This document shows positions 1 to 8,618 of a stretch of DNA of 51,195 nucleotides, in pieces (positions within the stretch are counted from its first letter, which is position 1; each line of letters starts with the position of its first letter). The stretch spans positions 1 through 51,195 of the forward strand of contig JAZQMO010000023.1 of assembly GCA_045543495.1 (NCBI GenBank). The letters are read 5' to 3'. The notes below the pieces were generated by a model, which was given only the letters and a program-made list of their open reading frames with translations, was not told the DNA's origin and made no database searches. Source of the stretch: RGIG5579 sp045543495. Lineage in GTDB: Bacteria; Bacillota; Clostridia; Oscillospirales; SIG627. Position numbers and translations under genes: made by a program.

Positions 1-105
1 GATGAATTAAAAAAATATATTTATTATTACAACAACGAAAGAATTTCCTTAAAACTAAAAGGAATGAGCCCGGTGCAATACCGAACTCATTCACAAGCAA
101 TTTAA
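1..105 (+). CDS. IS3-family transposase, C-terminal 34 residues (partial)
   Basis: The first 105 bases read in frame from base 1 to a TAA stop and give 34 residues containing YYNNERI and GMSPVQYR. This is the typical end of the IS3/IS150-type OrfB integrase, just after the DDE catalytic core. The gene is cut by the window edge, so whether the transposase is intact cannot be judged. The sequence is much richer in A and T than the neighbouring chromosomal genes, as expected for an insertion sequence. Confidence 0.85.
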   Translation, partial: DELKKYIYYYNNERISLKLKGMSPVQYRTHSQAI

Positions 106-140
106 TATTTAATTTTGTCTAAACTTTGGGGTTCACTTCA
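1..140 (+). mobile_element. Right end of an IS3-family (IS150-like) insertion sequence
   Basis: After the transposase stop come 35 bases ending in GGGGTTCACTTCA at 128-140. Read inward this gives a terminal repeat beginning TGAAGTGAACCCC, which fits the TG...CA ends of the IS3 family. The element stops about 30 bases past the end of the next gene, which is on the opposite strand. The left end and the target duplication lie outside the window, so the boundary at 140 is inferred from the terminal-repeat pattern. Confidence 0.75.
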
Positions 141-169
141 CCGAAGCGTCTCCGTTTGCTTTTTCTGTA

Positions 170-1234
170 TTATGCGGCAGGGAGAATGGTGACGGCAAAG
201 CTTTCCTCCACATCGCTTCCCATAACCAGAACGGAATAAGAGCCGCTCTTGGCAGAGGGAGAAACCGAAATGGTAGCTTCCCAAGCATCGCCAACCTTTT
301 TCACATCCACACGGTCGGTGGCAAAGGTGGGATTGACGGCGATCTTGGAGCTGGAGGAATGGAGGACCCGAAGGGTCAGGGTCTCCCCTGGCTTTGCCTC
401 GGTGGCACTCCATTCACAGAGGGTATCCAGATCGTAAAACAGGTCAAACTCATACTCAATGGAGCCGAAATAATCCCGCTCCTCATTTTCATACCAATCG
501 CAGGAAACGGAAAGGGTCAGGTTTTGATCCTCCTCAAGCAAAAGCTTTTCCATATTTTCCTGCTTGCCGGAATACAGGATCTCCCCTTTTTCATTCAAAA
601 GAAGAATACTGCAATAATCCGGCTCAATGCTGAAGGTAAGATTTAAGTCTTCCCCGTGGGAGAGGACGGCCGTGTTTCCGTGGTCATACGAAACCTCCTC
701 CTTTTTCACCTTTCCGCCGGGATCGGTATAGGTCCATTCCCCTTTGGCCTTCGTGGCAAAATAGGCCGTTTGGCGATTGTCCACACAAACAGAAGGGTAA
801 TAAGAGAAGGAAAGACCGAAGCCGCCCAAAAGAGAGTGGCTTTGCAGGGTTTTGGCAAATTCGGACGGGAAGAGGAAGAAATTTCCTTCCGCATCGCTGT
901 AAACGCAGTCGTTTTCCGAATCGCTCAGGTAGAACACATAGGACACATCGTGATTGAGCTTATGGAACACCACATCCATTCTGCGGTATTCGCTCAGGTC
1001 ATGGGCCGCTTTTTCAATGGGAGAGCCGCTTTTGGCAGCGGTGATGAAAAAATCGATCTCCTCCGTATCCTCTACCCTCTCCACCTGATCGGCAAAGGAA
1101 AGGGTCAGTGCGGAAACGGTTCCCTTGGCGGGATCCGAGGAAAGATTCTGCATAATGATCAAAAGGGTGATTCCCAAGGGAATCAAAAGACAAAGCAATG
1201 CCACGGGAACGAGCCATATTTTTTTCTTTTTCAT
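170..1234 (-). CDS. Membrane-anchored extracytoplasmic protein of unknown function
   Basis: A 354-residue protein that starts MKKKK and has one hydrophobic segment at about residues 6-28, followed by a long hydrophilic part with no further membrane segment. It is therefore probably anchored by its N terminus with the bulk outside the cell. The last 70 or so residues have the alternating pattern of an Ig-like beta sandwich (GETLTLRV, SGSYSVLV). I recognise no catalytic motif. It starts 11 bases after the S24-type repressor gene, so the two are almost certainly co-transcribed; the repressor may control its production. Function is unknown. Confidence 0.75.
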   Translation of the reverse strand: MKKKKIWLVPVALLCLLIPLGITLLIIMQNLSSDPAKGTVSALTLSFADQVERVEDTEEIDFFITAAKSGSPIEKAAHDLSEYRRMDVVFHKLNHDVSYVFYLSDSENDCVYSDAEGNFFLFPSEFAKTLQSHSLLGGFGLSFSYYPSVCVDNRQTAYFATKAKGEWTYTDPGGKVKKEEVSYDHGNTAVLSHGEDLNLTFSIEPDYCSILLLNEKGEILYSGKQENMEKLLLEEDQNLTLSVSCDWYENEERDYFGSIEYEFDLFYDLDTLCEWSATEAKPGETLTLRVLHSSSSKIAVNPTFATDRVDVKKVGDAWEATISVSPSAKSGSYSVLVMGSDVEESFAVTILPAA

Positions 1235-1245
1235 ATTCTTTTCCT

Positions 1246-1941
1246 TTACGATTTCAAAAGTACCTTACCGAAAAGCTTCATTTCATCCGTATCCAAAATG
1301 CGAATGGGAGCGTAATCGGAATTGAGGGAAGCAAGAGAGGCTTGCCCGTTTTCCACCACATATTTTTTACAAAGGATCTCACCGTTGAGAAGGAACACGC
1401 CGATCTCCCCGTTTTCAATGGTCTCCGAGCGCTGAAGGTAAACAAGATCTCCATCGGACAGGGTGGGCTCCATGCTGTTTCCCGAGATCTTTACGGCAAA
1501 ATCCGCCTTCTCGGGGATCTGCCCCGCTTCATAGGGCAGACGGCTTACCTCCTGTGTCAACACAGGAAGGGGGGAGCCTGCGGCGGCAGGGGCGTGATAC
1601 AGAGGAATGGACTGCTCCTTTTTTTCGGTATAGCCTGCCTGACTTTCCAAAAGGGAAAGCACGGTATCCTTTCCTCGGGAGTCCAAGAGAGAATACAGAT
1701 CCAAAATTCTCTTTTCCTCCTCGGAAACGGCGGCGGGGTCCTCTTCATCAAACACAAGGGACTCCACGGAGGTGCCCAGTGCACGGGCCATACGAAAGAC
1801 GGCGGCAAGGCGCTGGGTATCGGTCTCTCTTTTCAGCATACTGTCCAACGTGGTATACGGAAGTCCGCTTTCCTTGGCAAGGGCTGCTTTGGTCATTCCC
1901 GTCTCCTTCAAAAGACGGTTCACCTTCTGACTAAACGACAT
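1246..1941 (-). CDS. XRE-family repressor with LexA/CI-type S24 peptidase domain
   Basis: 231 residues. The N-terminal helix-turn-helix (about 5-62, including TKAALAKESGLPYTTLDSML) resembles phage CI and XRE regulators rather than the winged helix of LexA. The C-terminal part is an S24 domain: an Ala-Gly pair at 121-122 is a possible self-cleavage site, the serine nucleophile is in SGNSMEPT (Ser156), and the general-base lysine is in CKKYV (192 or 193). A DNA-damage-type or stress-released repressor is therefore likely. It leads a two-gene operon with a membrane protein and has its own promoter containing a dyad. No phage genes are nearby, so it looks like a chromosomal regulator, not a prophage repressor. 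Confidence 0.85.
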   Translation of the reverse strand: MSFSQKVNRLLKETGMTKAALAKESGLPYTTLDSMLKRETDTQRLAAVFRMARALGTSVESLVFDEEDPAAVSEEEKRILDLYSLLDSRGKDTVLSLLESQAGYTEKKEQSIPLYHAPAAAGSPLPVLTQEVSRLPYEAGQIPEKADFAVKISGNSMEPTLSDGDLVYLQRSETIENGEIGVFLLNGEILCKKYVVENGQASLASLNSDYAPIRILDTDEMKLFGKVLLKS

Positions 1942-1972
1942 TCCCTTTCCTCACTTTCTGATTCTTACGATT

Positions 1973-2001
1973 ATTGTAGCACATTTCGTAAAAAATGTAA
2001 A
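1973..2001 (-). promoter_or_regulatory. Promoter with overlapping dyad upstream of the S24 repressor
   Basis: Read on the minus strand there is TTTACA, a 17-base spacer and TACAAT, 31 bases upstream of the repressor start. The dyad ACATTT-N6-AAATGT (1981-1998) fills the spacer and touches the -35 box. A symmetric site in that position is a natural place for autorepression by the downstream repressor; binding is inferred, not shown. Confidence 0.6.
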
Positions 2002-2051
2002 GAATTTTACGGTTTTTCATAGCTTTTCAGCTTCATTTTGCGCAAATAGAG

Positions 2052-2085
2052 AAAAAAGAGTTCAACAAAGTGAACTCTATTTTTT
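2052..2085 (-). terminator. Rho-independent terminator after the glycosyltransferase
   Basis: An 8-base stem AGAGTTCA/TGAACTCT with a 6-base loop is followed on the minus strand by a run of six T. It lies directly after the glycosyltransferase stop and ends the U32, lipid kinase and glycosyltransferase operon. Confidence 0.8.
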
Positions 2086-2086
2086 C

Positions 2087-3034
2087 TTATTTTTCTTCTT
2101 CCTCTTTGTTTTCGAAGGTTTCCTTCACAAGATACACGGGTCTTCCCTTGATCTCCGCATAGGTTTTGGCCAAATACTGACCCAAGATCCCAAGGCACAG
2201 AAGCTGAATGCCCGACAGAAGAAGGATCAGGGAGGCCAAGGTGGGAAAGCCCGCTACGGGATCGCCGAAGAGGAGGGTTTTGACGACCACCACCAGCATC
2301 ATCACAATGGAGGTCAAAAAGAACAGAACCCCCAAAACAGAAGCCAGGATCAAGGGCTTATCGGAAAAGGCAACGATGCCGTTGATGGCATAGGAGGCAA
2401 GGGACCAGAAATTCCACTTGGTCTTTCCGTTTTTCCTCTCCTCCACCCGATAGGGCATATAGTAGGTGGAAAAGCCCACCCAAGAGAAGATTCCCTTGGA
2501 GAAGCGGCACCGCTCGGGCATTGACAAAATGGCGTTCACCATTCTTCTGCTGAGGACACGGAAATCGCTGGCGGAGCGGTAAAATTCAATGCTTGTGATC
2601 AGGTTGATCAATTTATAAAAGCAGCCCTTGAAAAAGCGGAGGGGGCCCGATTCCCGACGGTCCTCCTGATAGGCGGCAACGCAGTCATACTCGCTGTTTT
2701 GAGAGAGGATCTCCAGCATATCCGCAATATAAGAGGGGTTTTGCTGAAGGTCGGCATCAATAATGGCGACATAGTCCCCCTTGGCGTGCTCCAGCCCTGC
2801 CAAAATTCCCGCTTCCTTTCCGAAATTGCGGGAAAAGCTGACGGCACGCACCCGCTCGGGCACCTCGCTCCCCAAGGCTTGGATCTGACTCAGGGTCTTA
2901 TCGGTGCTTCCGTCATCAATGAACAAAAGCTCCAAATGAGGAAGGAGGGCGGGAAGGGTCTCCTTCACCTTTTCATAGAAGGGGCGAATGTTTTCTTCCT
3001 CGTTGTAGCAAGGAACGATAATGGATAGTAGCAT
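2087..3034 (-). CDS. Family 2 glycosyltransferase, DPM1/GtrB type, with two C-terminal membrane segments
   Basis: 315 residues. The N-terminal GT-A domain has SIIVPCYNEEENI, the nucleotide-binding DDGSTD (about 41-46) and the metal-binding DADLQ (about 91-95). Two hydrophobic segments follow near the C terminus. This arrangement is typical of enzymes that transfer a sugar from a nucleotide donor to undecaprenyl or polyprenyl phosphate at the inner face of the membrane. I chose the ATG at 3034 because AGAGAAG lies just upstream; a longer frame starts at 3076 inside the lipid kinase gene without a better site. It is the last gene of a three-gene operon with a lipid kinase, which suggests membrane lipid or glycolipid work. 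Confidence 0.88.
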   Translation of the reverse strand: MLLSIIVPCYNEEENIRPFYEKVKETLPALLPHLELLFIDDGSTDKTLSQIQALGSEVPERVRAVSFSRNFGKEAGILAGLEHAKGDYVAIIDADLQQNPSYIADMLEILSQNSEYDCVAAYQEDRRESGPLRFFKGCFYKLINLITSIEFYRSASDFRVLSRRMVNAILSMPERCRFSKGIFSWVGFSTYYMPYRVEERKNGKTKWNFWSLASYAINGIVAFSDKPLILASVLGVLFFLTSIVMMLVVVVKTLLFGDPVAGFPTLASLILLLSGIQLLCLGILGQYLAKTYAEIKGRPVYLVKETFENKEEEEK

Positions 3035-3062
3035 ATCACTTCTCTTTTCTTTCATATTCAGA

Positions 3063-4010
3063 TCAAATCTTCTCATCGCTTTTGGGAGCGCAGGGCAAAA
3101 TCAGCCGAATGGCACGGGGCAGGATCTCAATTTCGGGATCCTTTTGATAGAAGATCTCCCCGTCAGCCTGAAGGCAAATGGGCTCGTCTGCCAGCATTTT
3201 CACCTTTTTGCACTTGGTGTAATACACCTTTGGCATGGTTTCCAGATGATCCCCCTTTTTATAGTCTCCCACATATTTGAGAAATTCTATACGGGAAAGA
3301 GCGGGAACGGAGAGAAAATCGATCATTCCGTCATCGATCTCCGCAAGAGGAGTGGCCTTAAAGCCGCCGCCGTACCATCTGCCGTTTCCCACCACCGCAA
3401 GGGAAACGCTTCCCTCTCCGATCACGACCTCTTTCCCGTCAAGCTCAAAGCGGATGGGATTTTTCATAGAGGATACGAAGGAATAGCCGAGAGCCAATTT
3501 ATAAGCCGCTCCCCCTGTTACCAAGGGAAGCTTTTTCAGCTTTTGCTGACGCATGGCGGCGAAGGCATCCAGCCCTGCGGAAATGCTGTTGAGGCTGTAA
3601 ATATCCCCACAGCGAAGCAGGTCACAGCAATGCTCCTCCCCACGGATGCAAGCGGAAAGATCCAAAAAGCGCTCCTTGGGAATAGCGTCAAAATAACGGA
3701 TAAAATCATTTCCGCTTCCCACGGGAACGGGGCAGACCGCCACATTTTCCTTGCCCACAATGCCGTTGACCACCTCGTGAAGGGTGCCGTCTCCTCCGCA
3801 GGCATAGATGCGGGTAAAGCCGGAGTTCTCCTCACAGGCACGGGCGGCAATTTCGGTGGCATCTCCCTTGCCTCGGGTCAAGACGATATCATACTTTTCC
3901 CCTTGGCGATCCGTATTGAGAATAAAGGCACGGCGGATTTCCTCCGTCACACGCTCTACGGGGCTTTTGACCCCCGCCTTGGGATTGACGATAAACAGGT
4001 GTCTGATCAT
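3063..4010 (-). CDS. Diacylglycerol/lipid kinase, DagK/YegS family
   Basis: 315 residues, the usual family length. FIVNPKAG at the start and GGDGTLHEVVNGI at about residue 70 are the nucleotide-binding motifs of the diacylglycerol kinase catalytic domain. Such enzymes phosphorylate diacylglycerol or related lipids on the cytoplasmic face of the membrane and return diacylglycerol to phospholipid synthesis. The start has GAGG five bases upstream, and that site overlaps the stop of the U32 gene, so translation is probably coupled. The exact lipid substrate cannot be read from the sequence. Confidence 0.88.
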   Translation of the reverse strand: MIRHLFIVNPKAGVKSPVERVTEEIRRAFILNTDRQGEKYDIVLTRGKGDATEIAARACEENSGFTRIYACGGDGTLHEVVNGIVGKENVAVCPVPVGSGNDFIRYFDAIPKERFLDLSACIRGEEHCCDLLRCGDIYSLNSISAGLDAFAAMRQQKLKKLPLVTGGAAYKLALGYSFVSSMKNPIRFELDGKEVVIGEGSVSLAVVGNGRWYGGGFKATPLAEIDDGMIDFLSVPALSRIEFLKYVGDYKKGDHLETMPKVYYTKCKKVKMLADEPICLQADGEIFYQKDPEIEILPRAIRLILPCAPKSDEKI

Positions 4011-4017
4011 AAAAACC

Positions 4018-5700
4018 TCATTTGATCCTTTTGACGGGATATTTGGATTCTTTCTTTTCTTGCCAATTCAAAAGAAGTGCTTCCACTTCCTTTTTGCTTT
4101 CCGTGGTAAAAATGAAATGCTGGGAGGCAAGCCCCTTTTCCTTTAGGTCCTTTTGGCGATCGGCCATATAAAAGGGAACGCTGTTGAGCAGAATATCTCT
4201 CCCCCCCTCCCGCAAAATGGGGAAACGGGCCCCTCGGCGATCGGTGAGGGTGCCTTGGCCGACTCTTTTTTCCAACAGCATCAGGGGAAGGCGGCCATAT
4301 ACGATAACGCTCTTTTTTCCTCTGAAATCCCGCATTTGGGCAAGGTTAAGCTCGGGCGAGAGGATCAGATCCTCAAAATCCGAATAAGAAAGAGCGGCGA
4401 AGGAATTGGTCAGATTCAGGCGGAAATCCCCGTGGAGCACAAGGCCGCTTTCCCGAGCCAAGGCTACGTGGCCGAGATTTCCCACCAAAAGATGCTCCGC
4501 TCCCTCTCGGGCGGCTTTCAAAAGGGCGGCACGTACGCCGTCAAGCTCCGAATCGAAAATGACAGGGGGAAGGATCACCCCATTTGCCACGCTGCCGTCA
4601 AAAAGCTCCAGAGGCAGATAGCGAATACGGAAAAAATCCCCTTGGGGGATCTGATCGGGGCGGGCAAAGCGGGCAGAGCGCACAAAGGAGGCCTTTTGCT
4701 TTTCGGGCAGAGGGGGCATTATCCCTTCCCTTCTCTCACGCCTTATGGAAATGGGAGGAATCCTTCGCTTTGCTTCCTTGTAGGTGACAGATGTCTTCCC
4801 CGTTGTTTTCTTATCGCTTTCGGTGCGGATCCCCAGCATACTCGGGTTGATTTTTCCCGTAAAGTAGCCATCGGTAAAGCCGCTGCGGGAAAAGACTCCC
4901 GCCAAAATTTCCATTTCCCGTTGGGTGGCGTTTCGCTCTTCATCCAAAAGGGTGCGCCAGATGCGGGCGGTGGAATAGACATAGGCGGGACTTTTCATTC
5001 TTCCCTCAATTTTGAGGGAAGCAAGGTCAAGGGAAAGAAGCTCGGTCACGTGGCGTGCGAGGGACAGATCCTTAAAGCTCAAGGGATAGGAGCCGTTATA
5101 AGGCAGACGGCAGGGCTGAGCGCACTGCCCTCGATTGCCCGAGCGATCCCCGATCATACTGCTCATAAGGCACTGACCGGAGTGGCTGGCGCAAATGGCG
5201 CCGTGAACGAACATTTCAATTTCAATGGGGGAAGAGGCACAAAGATGGGCAATGTTCTCCCGACTCAATTCCCGAGCGCAGACCATACGGGAGAAGCCAT
5301 CCTCCCGAAGGGCCTCGGCGGCACTGAGGCAATGCCCCGACATTTGGGTGCTGGCGTGAAGCTCAAAATCGGGAAAGCTTTCCCGAATCAAGCGAGCCAA
5401 TCCCCGATCCGCCAAAATCAGGGCATCACAGCCCGCTTCGTACAAAAAGGCGATCTGCTCCAGGGCGGGGGCAAGGTTGCGATCGGTCAGGAGGGTATTG
5501 AAGGTAATGTAAGCACGAACCCCTTTTTCGTGACAGCGATAAACAGCAGCTCTGATCTCTTCGTCGGAAAAATTCTTGGCGTTCATTCGGGCGTTGAATT
5601 CCTTGGTGCCGAAATACACCGCATCCGCACCGCCGTAAAGGGCGGCATCCAAGGTATCCATCCCGCCCACGGGGCACAAAAGCTCTGCTTTTTTCAACAA
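4018..5700 (-). CDS. Peptidase U32 family protein
   Basis: 560 residues. The N-terminal ELLCPVGGMDTLDAALYGGADAVYFG is the hallmark of the U32 family. The conserved cysteine cluster is present (SGQCLMSS, then GNRGQCAQPCRLPY, about residues 173-200). Some characterised members of the wider family act in RNA hydroxylation or ubiquinone synthesis and carry an iron-sulphur cluster on these cysteines, so peptidase activity should not be assumed. The C-terminal 230 residues form a further domain. The start is a TTG (5700 or the adjacent 5697) behind GGGAGGTGA. It heads the operon with the lipid kinase and glycosyltransferase. Confidence 0.85.
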   Translation of the reverse strand: MLKKAELLCPVGGMDTLDAALYGGADAVYFGTKEFNARMNAKNFSDEEIRAAVYRCHEKGVRAYITFNTLLTDRNLAPALEQIAFLYEAGCDALILADRGLARLIRESFPDFELHASTQMSGHCLSAAEALREDGFSRMVCARELSRENIAHLCASSPIEIEMFVHGAICASHSGQCLMSSMIGDRSGNRGQCAQPCRLPYNGSYPLSFKDLSLARHVTELLSLDLASLKIEGRMKSPAYVYSTARIWRTLLDEERNATQREMEILAGVFSRSGFTDGYFTGKINPSMLGIRTESDKKTTGKTSVTYKEAKRRIPPISIRRERREGIMPPLPEKQKASFVRSARFARPDQIPQGDFFRIRYLPLELFDGSVANGVILPPVIFDSELDGVRAALLKAAREGAEHLLVGNLGHVALARESGLVLHGDFRLNLTNSFAALSYSDFEDLILSPELNLAQMRDFRGKKSVIVYGRLPLMLLEKRVGQGTLTDRRGARFPILREGGRDILLNSVPFYMADRQKDLKEKGLASQHFIFTTESKKEVEALLLNWQEKKESKYPVKRIK

Positions 5701-5906
5701 AATTCACCTCCCTGCCTATACTTGGTACTATGATATCACAAAAAAACGAAAAAAGAAAGATTTTTTTCTCATTCCGAGGGAAAAGTATGATCTATTCGTT
5801 TTTGTTATATCATATATATAAATTCAATATGGCTTTTCACCTTTACTTTTTCGCCGTTTTCCCTTAAAATATCCCTCGGTTTATTATATTTGTAAAGGAG
5901 TTTACT

Positions 5907-7133
5907 ATGTTTATTGCTTTTTCCGTTGCAGGAATTGCACGCCTTATGCTGAGTATTCTTTTGATCGCCGCTCTCGGCTATATGCTGGGCAGAGTGACCA
6001 TCAAGGGAGTTTCTCTCGGCACCGCAGGCGTGTTTATCGCTGCTCTTCTCTTCGGAGCCCTGCTCCCCAATTTTCTTTCCGATGCCTTGACCATGAAGGT
6101 GGGAGAGGAAACGGTCAGCTACGCCTCAAGCGCACTGAAGATCGTGGAAAACTTGGGTCTCATTCTCTTTGTGACCTCCGTAGGCTTTATTGCAGGCCCC
6201 AACTTCTTCTCCAACTTCAAGAAGAACTTTAAGTCCTACATTCTGCTTGGCCTGATCATCATTGTGGCAGGCGGTCTTTCCGCTGTGGGCTGTATTTATC
6301 TGGGCAGAATGATCGAGGGCGGACAGCAAGGCTTTGACCCCAAGGAGCTGACCGCTATGATCGTGGGTCTTCTCTCCGGCTCTCTCACCTCCACCCCCGC
6401 CTTCTCCGCCGCCAAGGAAACGGTGGAGCCCATCTATGAGGACGTGGTTTCCGTGGGACACGGCATCGCTTACCTCTTCGGTGTCGTGGGTGTGGTGCTT
6501 TTCGTGCAGCTGGTGCCCAAGTTTATGAAGGCCAATATGGCAGAAGAAAGAGCCAAGCTTGCCGTGGTCAGCGATGACTCCAAGAAGAGTGACAAGAAGC
6601 TCATTGAGCTGGACGGCTTCGGCATTGCCGCCTTTGCCATTGCCGCCGTACTGGGTCTTTTGCTGGGCGGCGTGAAGATCGCCAAGTTCTTTACCCTCGG
6701 CACCACGGGAGGTACCCTGATCGTATCCCTTATCATCGGCTTCATCGGAAGATGCGGCCCCATCAGCCTGACCCCCAAGGAAGGAACCTTGAAGGTATTC
6801 CGTGAATTGGGTCTGATGCTCTTCCTCATCGGCGCAGGTGTGGCAGGCGGTATCAGCTTTGTAAAATACTTTGACATTATGTATTTCGTATACGGCGTCA
6901 TTATGACCATCATTCCCATGATCGTGGGCTTTGTCTTTGCCAAGTATGTTTTGAAGCTTTCTCTTCTCAACAACTTGGGCTCCATCACCGGAGGTATGAC
7001 CTCTACCCCCGCACTGGGAACCCTCATCAATGTGGCAGGCACCGAGGATGTTGCCTCCGCTTACGCCGCCACCTATCCCATCGCTCTCATCAGCGTGGTT
7101 CTGATCTCCCAGTTTTTGATCATCCTGTTCTAA
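5907..7133 (+). CDS. AspT/YidE/YbjL-family membrane transporter
   Basis: 408 residues, almost entirely hydrophobic, with about ten membrane segments. The protein is two similar halves, each with a motif of the kind GSLTSTPAFSAA (first half) and GGMTSTPALGTL (second half), the signature of the AspT/YidE/YbjL duplication. Known members include the aspartate:alanine antiporter AspT. This one lacks the central TrkA-C domains seen in longer members. A strong AAAGGAG site precedes the ATG. It stands alone between an upstream AT-rich leader and its own terminator. Substrate unknown; dicarboxylate or amino acid exchange is the family-based guess. Confidence 0.85.
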   Translation: MFIAFSVAGIARLMLSILLIAALGYMLGRVTIKGVSLGTAGVFIAALLFGALLPNFLSDALTMKVGEETVSYASSALKIVENLGLILFVTSVGFIAGPNFFSNFKKNFKSYILLGLIIIVAGGLSAVGCIYLGRMIEGGQQGFDPKELTAMIVGLLSGSLTSTPAFSAAKETVEPIYEDVVSVGHGIAYLFGVVGVVLFVQLVPKFMKANMAEERAKLAVVSDDSKKSDKKLIELDGFGIAAFAIAAVLGLLLGGVKIAKFFTLGTTGGTLIVSLIIGFIGRCGPISLTPKEGTLKVFRELGLMLFLIGAGVAGGISFVKYFDIMYFVYGVIMTIIPMIVGFVFAKYVLKLSLLNNLGSITGGMTSTPALGTLINVAGTEDVASAYAATYPIALISVVLISQFLIILF

Positions 7134-7156
7134 TCATTTTGTACGCAAAAAGACAA

Positions 7157-7190
7157 AAGAAGTGTGCTTCGGGCACACTTCTTTTTTTGC
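7157..7190 (+). terminator. Terminator of the AspT-like transporter gene
   Basis: A 10-base stem AGAAGTGTGC/GCACACTTCT with a TTCGG-type loop is followed by seven T, shortly after the transporter stop. It isolates the transporter from the miaB promoter. Confidence 0.85.
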
Positions 7191-7210
7191 GCAAAAAGTA
7201 TTTCATTCGG

Positions 7211-7240
7211 TTGACGAAAAAGGGGCTTTCGTGATATAAT
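7211..7240 (+). promoter_or_regulatory. Promoter of miaB-mutS-mutL
   Basis: TTGACG (7211-7216), 18 bases, then TATAAT (7235-7240), 37 bases before the miaB ATG. There is no other good promoter in the tightly packed cluster downstream. Confidence 0.7.
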
Positions 7241-7277
7241 ATGATGATTTATTATAACAAAAACCGACAGGAAAGCC

Positions 7278-8618
7278 ATGAAAGAAAAACGAGTATACGT
7301 CAACACCTTCGGGTGTCAGCAAAATGAGGCAGACAGCGAAACTCTCACCGGCATTGCGGGAACGAGAGGCTTTCTGCCAACGGACAACATAGAAGAAGCG
7401 GATCTGATCCTGTTTAACACCTGTGCCGTGCGGGAGCACGCCGAATTGAAGGCCCTTTCCACCACGGGACAGCTGAAGCATTTGAAGGAAAAGAACCGTG
7501 CCTTAAAGATCGGCCTTTGCGGCTGCATGGTGCAACAGGAGCACCGCAAGGAGGATATTAAAAACAAGTATCCTTATGTGGATTTTGTTTTCGGCACCAA
7601 TCAGATCAGCCGTTTCGGGGACATTTTAGATCAGGTGATGGTGGCAAAAAAGCGCCTGTTTTTCGTGGAATCCTATGACGAGAACCCCGGTACCATCAAG
7701 GAGGGGCTTCCCGTTACCAGACGGTATCCGTACCGTGCTTATGTTTCCGTGATGTACGGCTGCAACAATTTCTGCACCTACTGCATCGTTCCCTATGTTC
7801 GGGGACGGGAGAGAAGCCGCAAGCCCGAATGTATTTTAGAGGAGGTGCGCCGCCTTGCGGAGGGCGGCTGCCGTGAGATCACCTTGCTGGGACAGAATGT
7901 CAATTCCTACGGCAAGGATCTTGGCACGGGGTATGATTTCTCCCGCCTGATTCGGGACATTTGCAAGATCCCCGGTGACTTTGTTCTCAAATTTATGACC
8001 TCCCACCCCAAGGATGCCACAGAGGAGCTGTTTGATGCCATTGCAGAGAACGAAAAATGCGAACGGCACTTTCACCTTCCCATGCAGTCGGGGTCGGATG
8101 CCATCTTAAAGAAAATGAACCGCCGATACGACCGAAAGACCTTCTTTTCCCTGTGTGATTCCTTGCGGAAAAGAATGCCCGATATTGCCATTACCACGGA
8201 TCTGATCGTGGGCTTTCCCGGTGAGACGGACGAGGATTTTGAGGATACCCTCTCCGCTTTGGAATACTGCCGCTTTGACGGGGTGTTCAGCTTCGTGTAT
8301 TCCCCCAGAAAGGGAACTCCCGCCGCCGAGATGGAGGGACGGGTGCCGGAGAAGATCACCAAGGAAAGAATGGCTAGGCTTTTGGCTCTGCAGCAACAAA
8401 TTCAGGTGGAAAACAACAAGCGCCTTGTGGGGAAGACTCTGCGTGCCCTCTGCGAGGGAGAAAGCAAGACCGACCCGAATTATTTATCTGCTCGCAGTGA
8501 TGCGGGAAAGCTGATCCATTTCAATAAGCCCGAGGGAGAAATTCCCACCGGAAAATTCATCCGTCTTCGGATCACCGAGGCACGGGCTATTATGCTGCTT
8601 GGGGAGGTGGTATCATGA
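7278..8618 (+). CDS. miaB: tRNA-2-methylthio-N6-dimethylallyladenosine synthase MiaB
   Basis: 446 residues, the normal MiaB length. The N-terminal UPF0004 domain has TFGCQQNEADSE and LFNTCAVRE with cysteines for the auxiliary iron-sulphur cluster. The radical SAM motif CNNFCTYC is at about residue 160, and a TRAM RNA-binding domain ends the protein. It adds the methylthio group to i6A37 of tRNAs reading UNN codons. Its last four bases overlap the mutS start (ATGA), so the genes are translationally coupled. The miaB-mutS-mutL order is common in Clostridia. Confidence 0.95.
   Translation: MKEKRVYVNTFGCQQNEADSETLTGIAGTRGFLPTDNIEEADLILFNTCAVREHAELKALSTTGQLKHLKEKNRALKIGLCGCMVQQEHRKEDIKNKYPYVDFVFGTNQISRFGDILDQVMVAKKRLFFVESYDENPGTIKEGLPVTRRYPYRAYVSVMYGCNNFCTYCIVPYVRGRERSRKPECILEEVRRLAEGGCREITLLGQNVNSYGKDLGTGYDFSRLIRDICKIPGDFVLKFMTSHPKDATEELFDAIAENEKCERHFHLPMQSGSDAILKKMNRRYDRKTFFSLCDSLRKRMPDIAITTDLIVGFPGETDEDFEDTLSALEYCRFDGVFSFVYSPRKGTPAAEMEGRVPEKITKERMARLLALQQQIQVENNKRLVGKTLRALCEGESKTDPNYLSARSDAGKLIHFNKPEGEIPTGKFIRLRITEARAIMLLGEVVS

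Noticed and set aside
1246..1941. LexA itself
   Set aside because: The DNA-binding domain is XRE/CI type, not the LexA winged helix, and no SOS genes are nearby.
4153..5733. 526-residue plus-strand frame opposite the U32 gene
   Set aside because: It is antisense to a clear family member, has no recognisable domain and no suitable start; the long opposite frame is a composition effect.
5701..5906. Riboswitch or T-box leader of the AspT-like gene
   Set aside because: The 206-base leader is AT-rich with no recognisable T-box, SAM, lysine or other conserved leader motif and no terminator/antiterminator pair.
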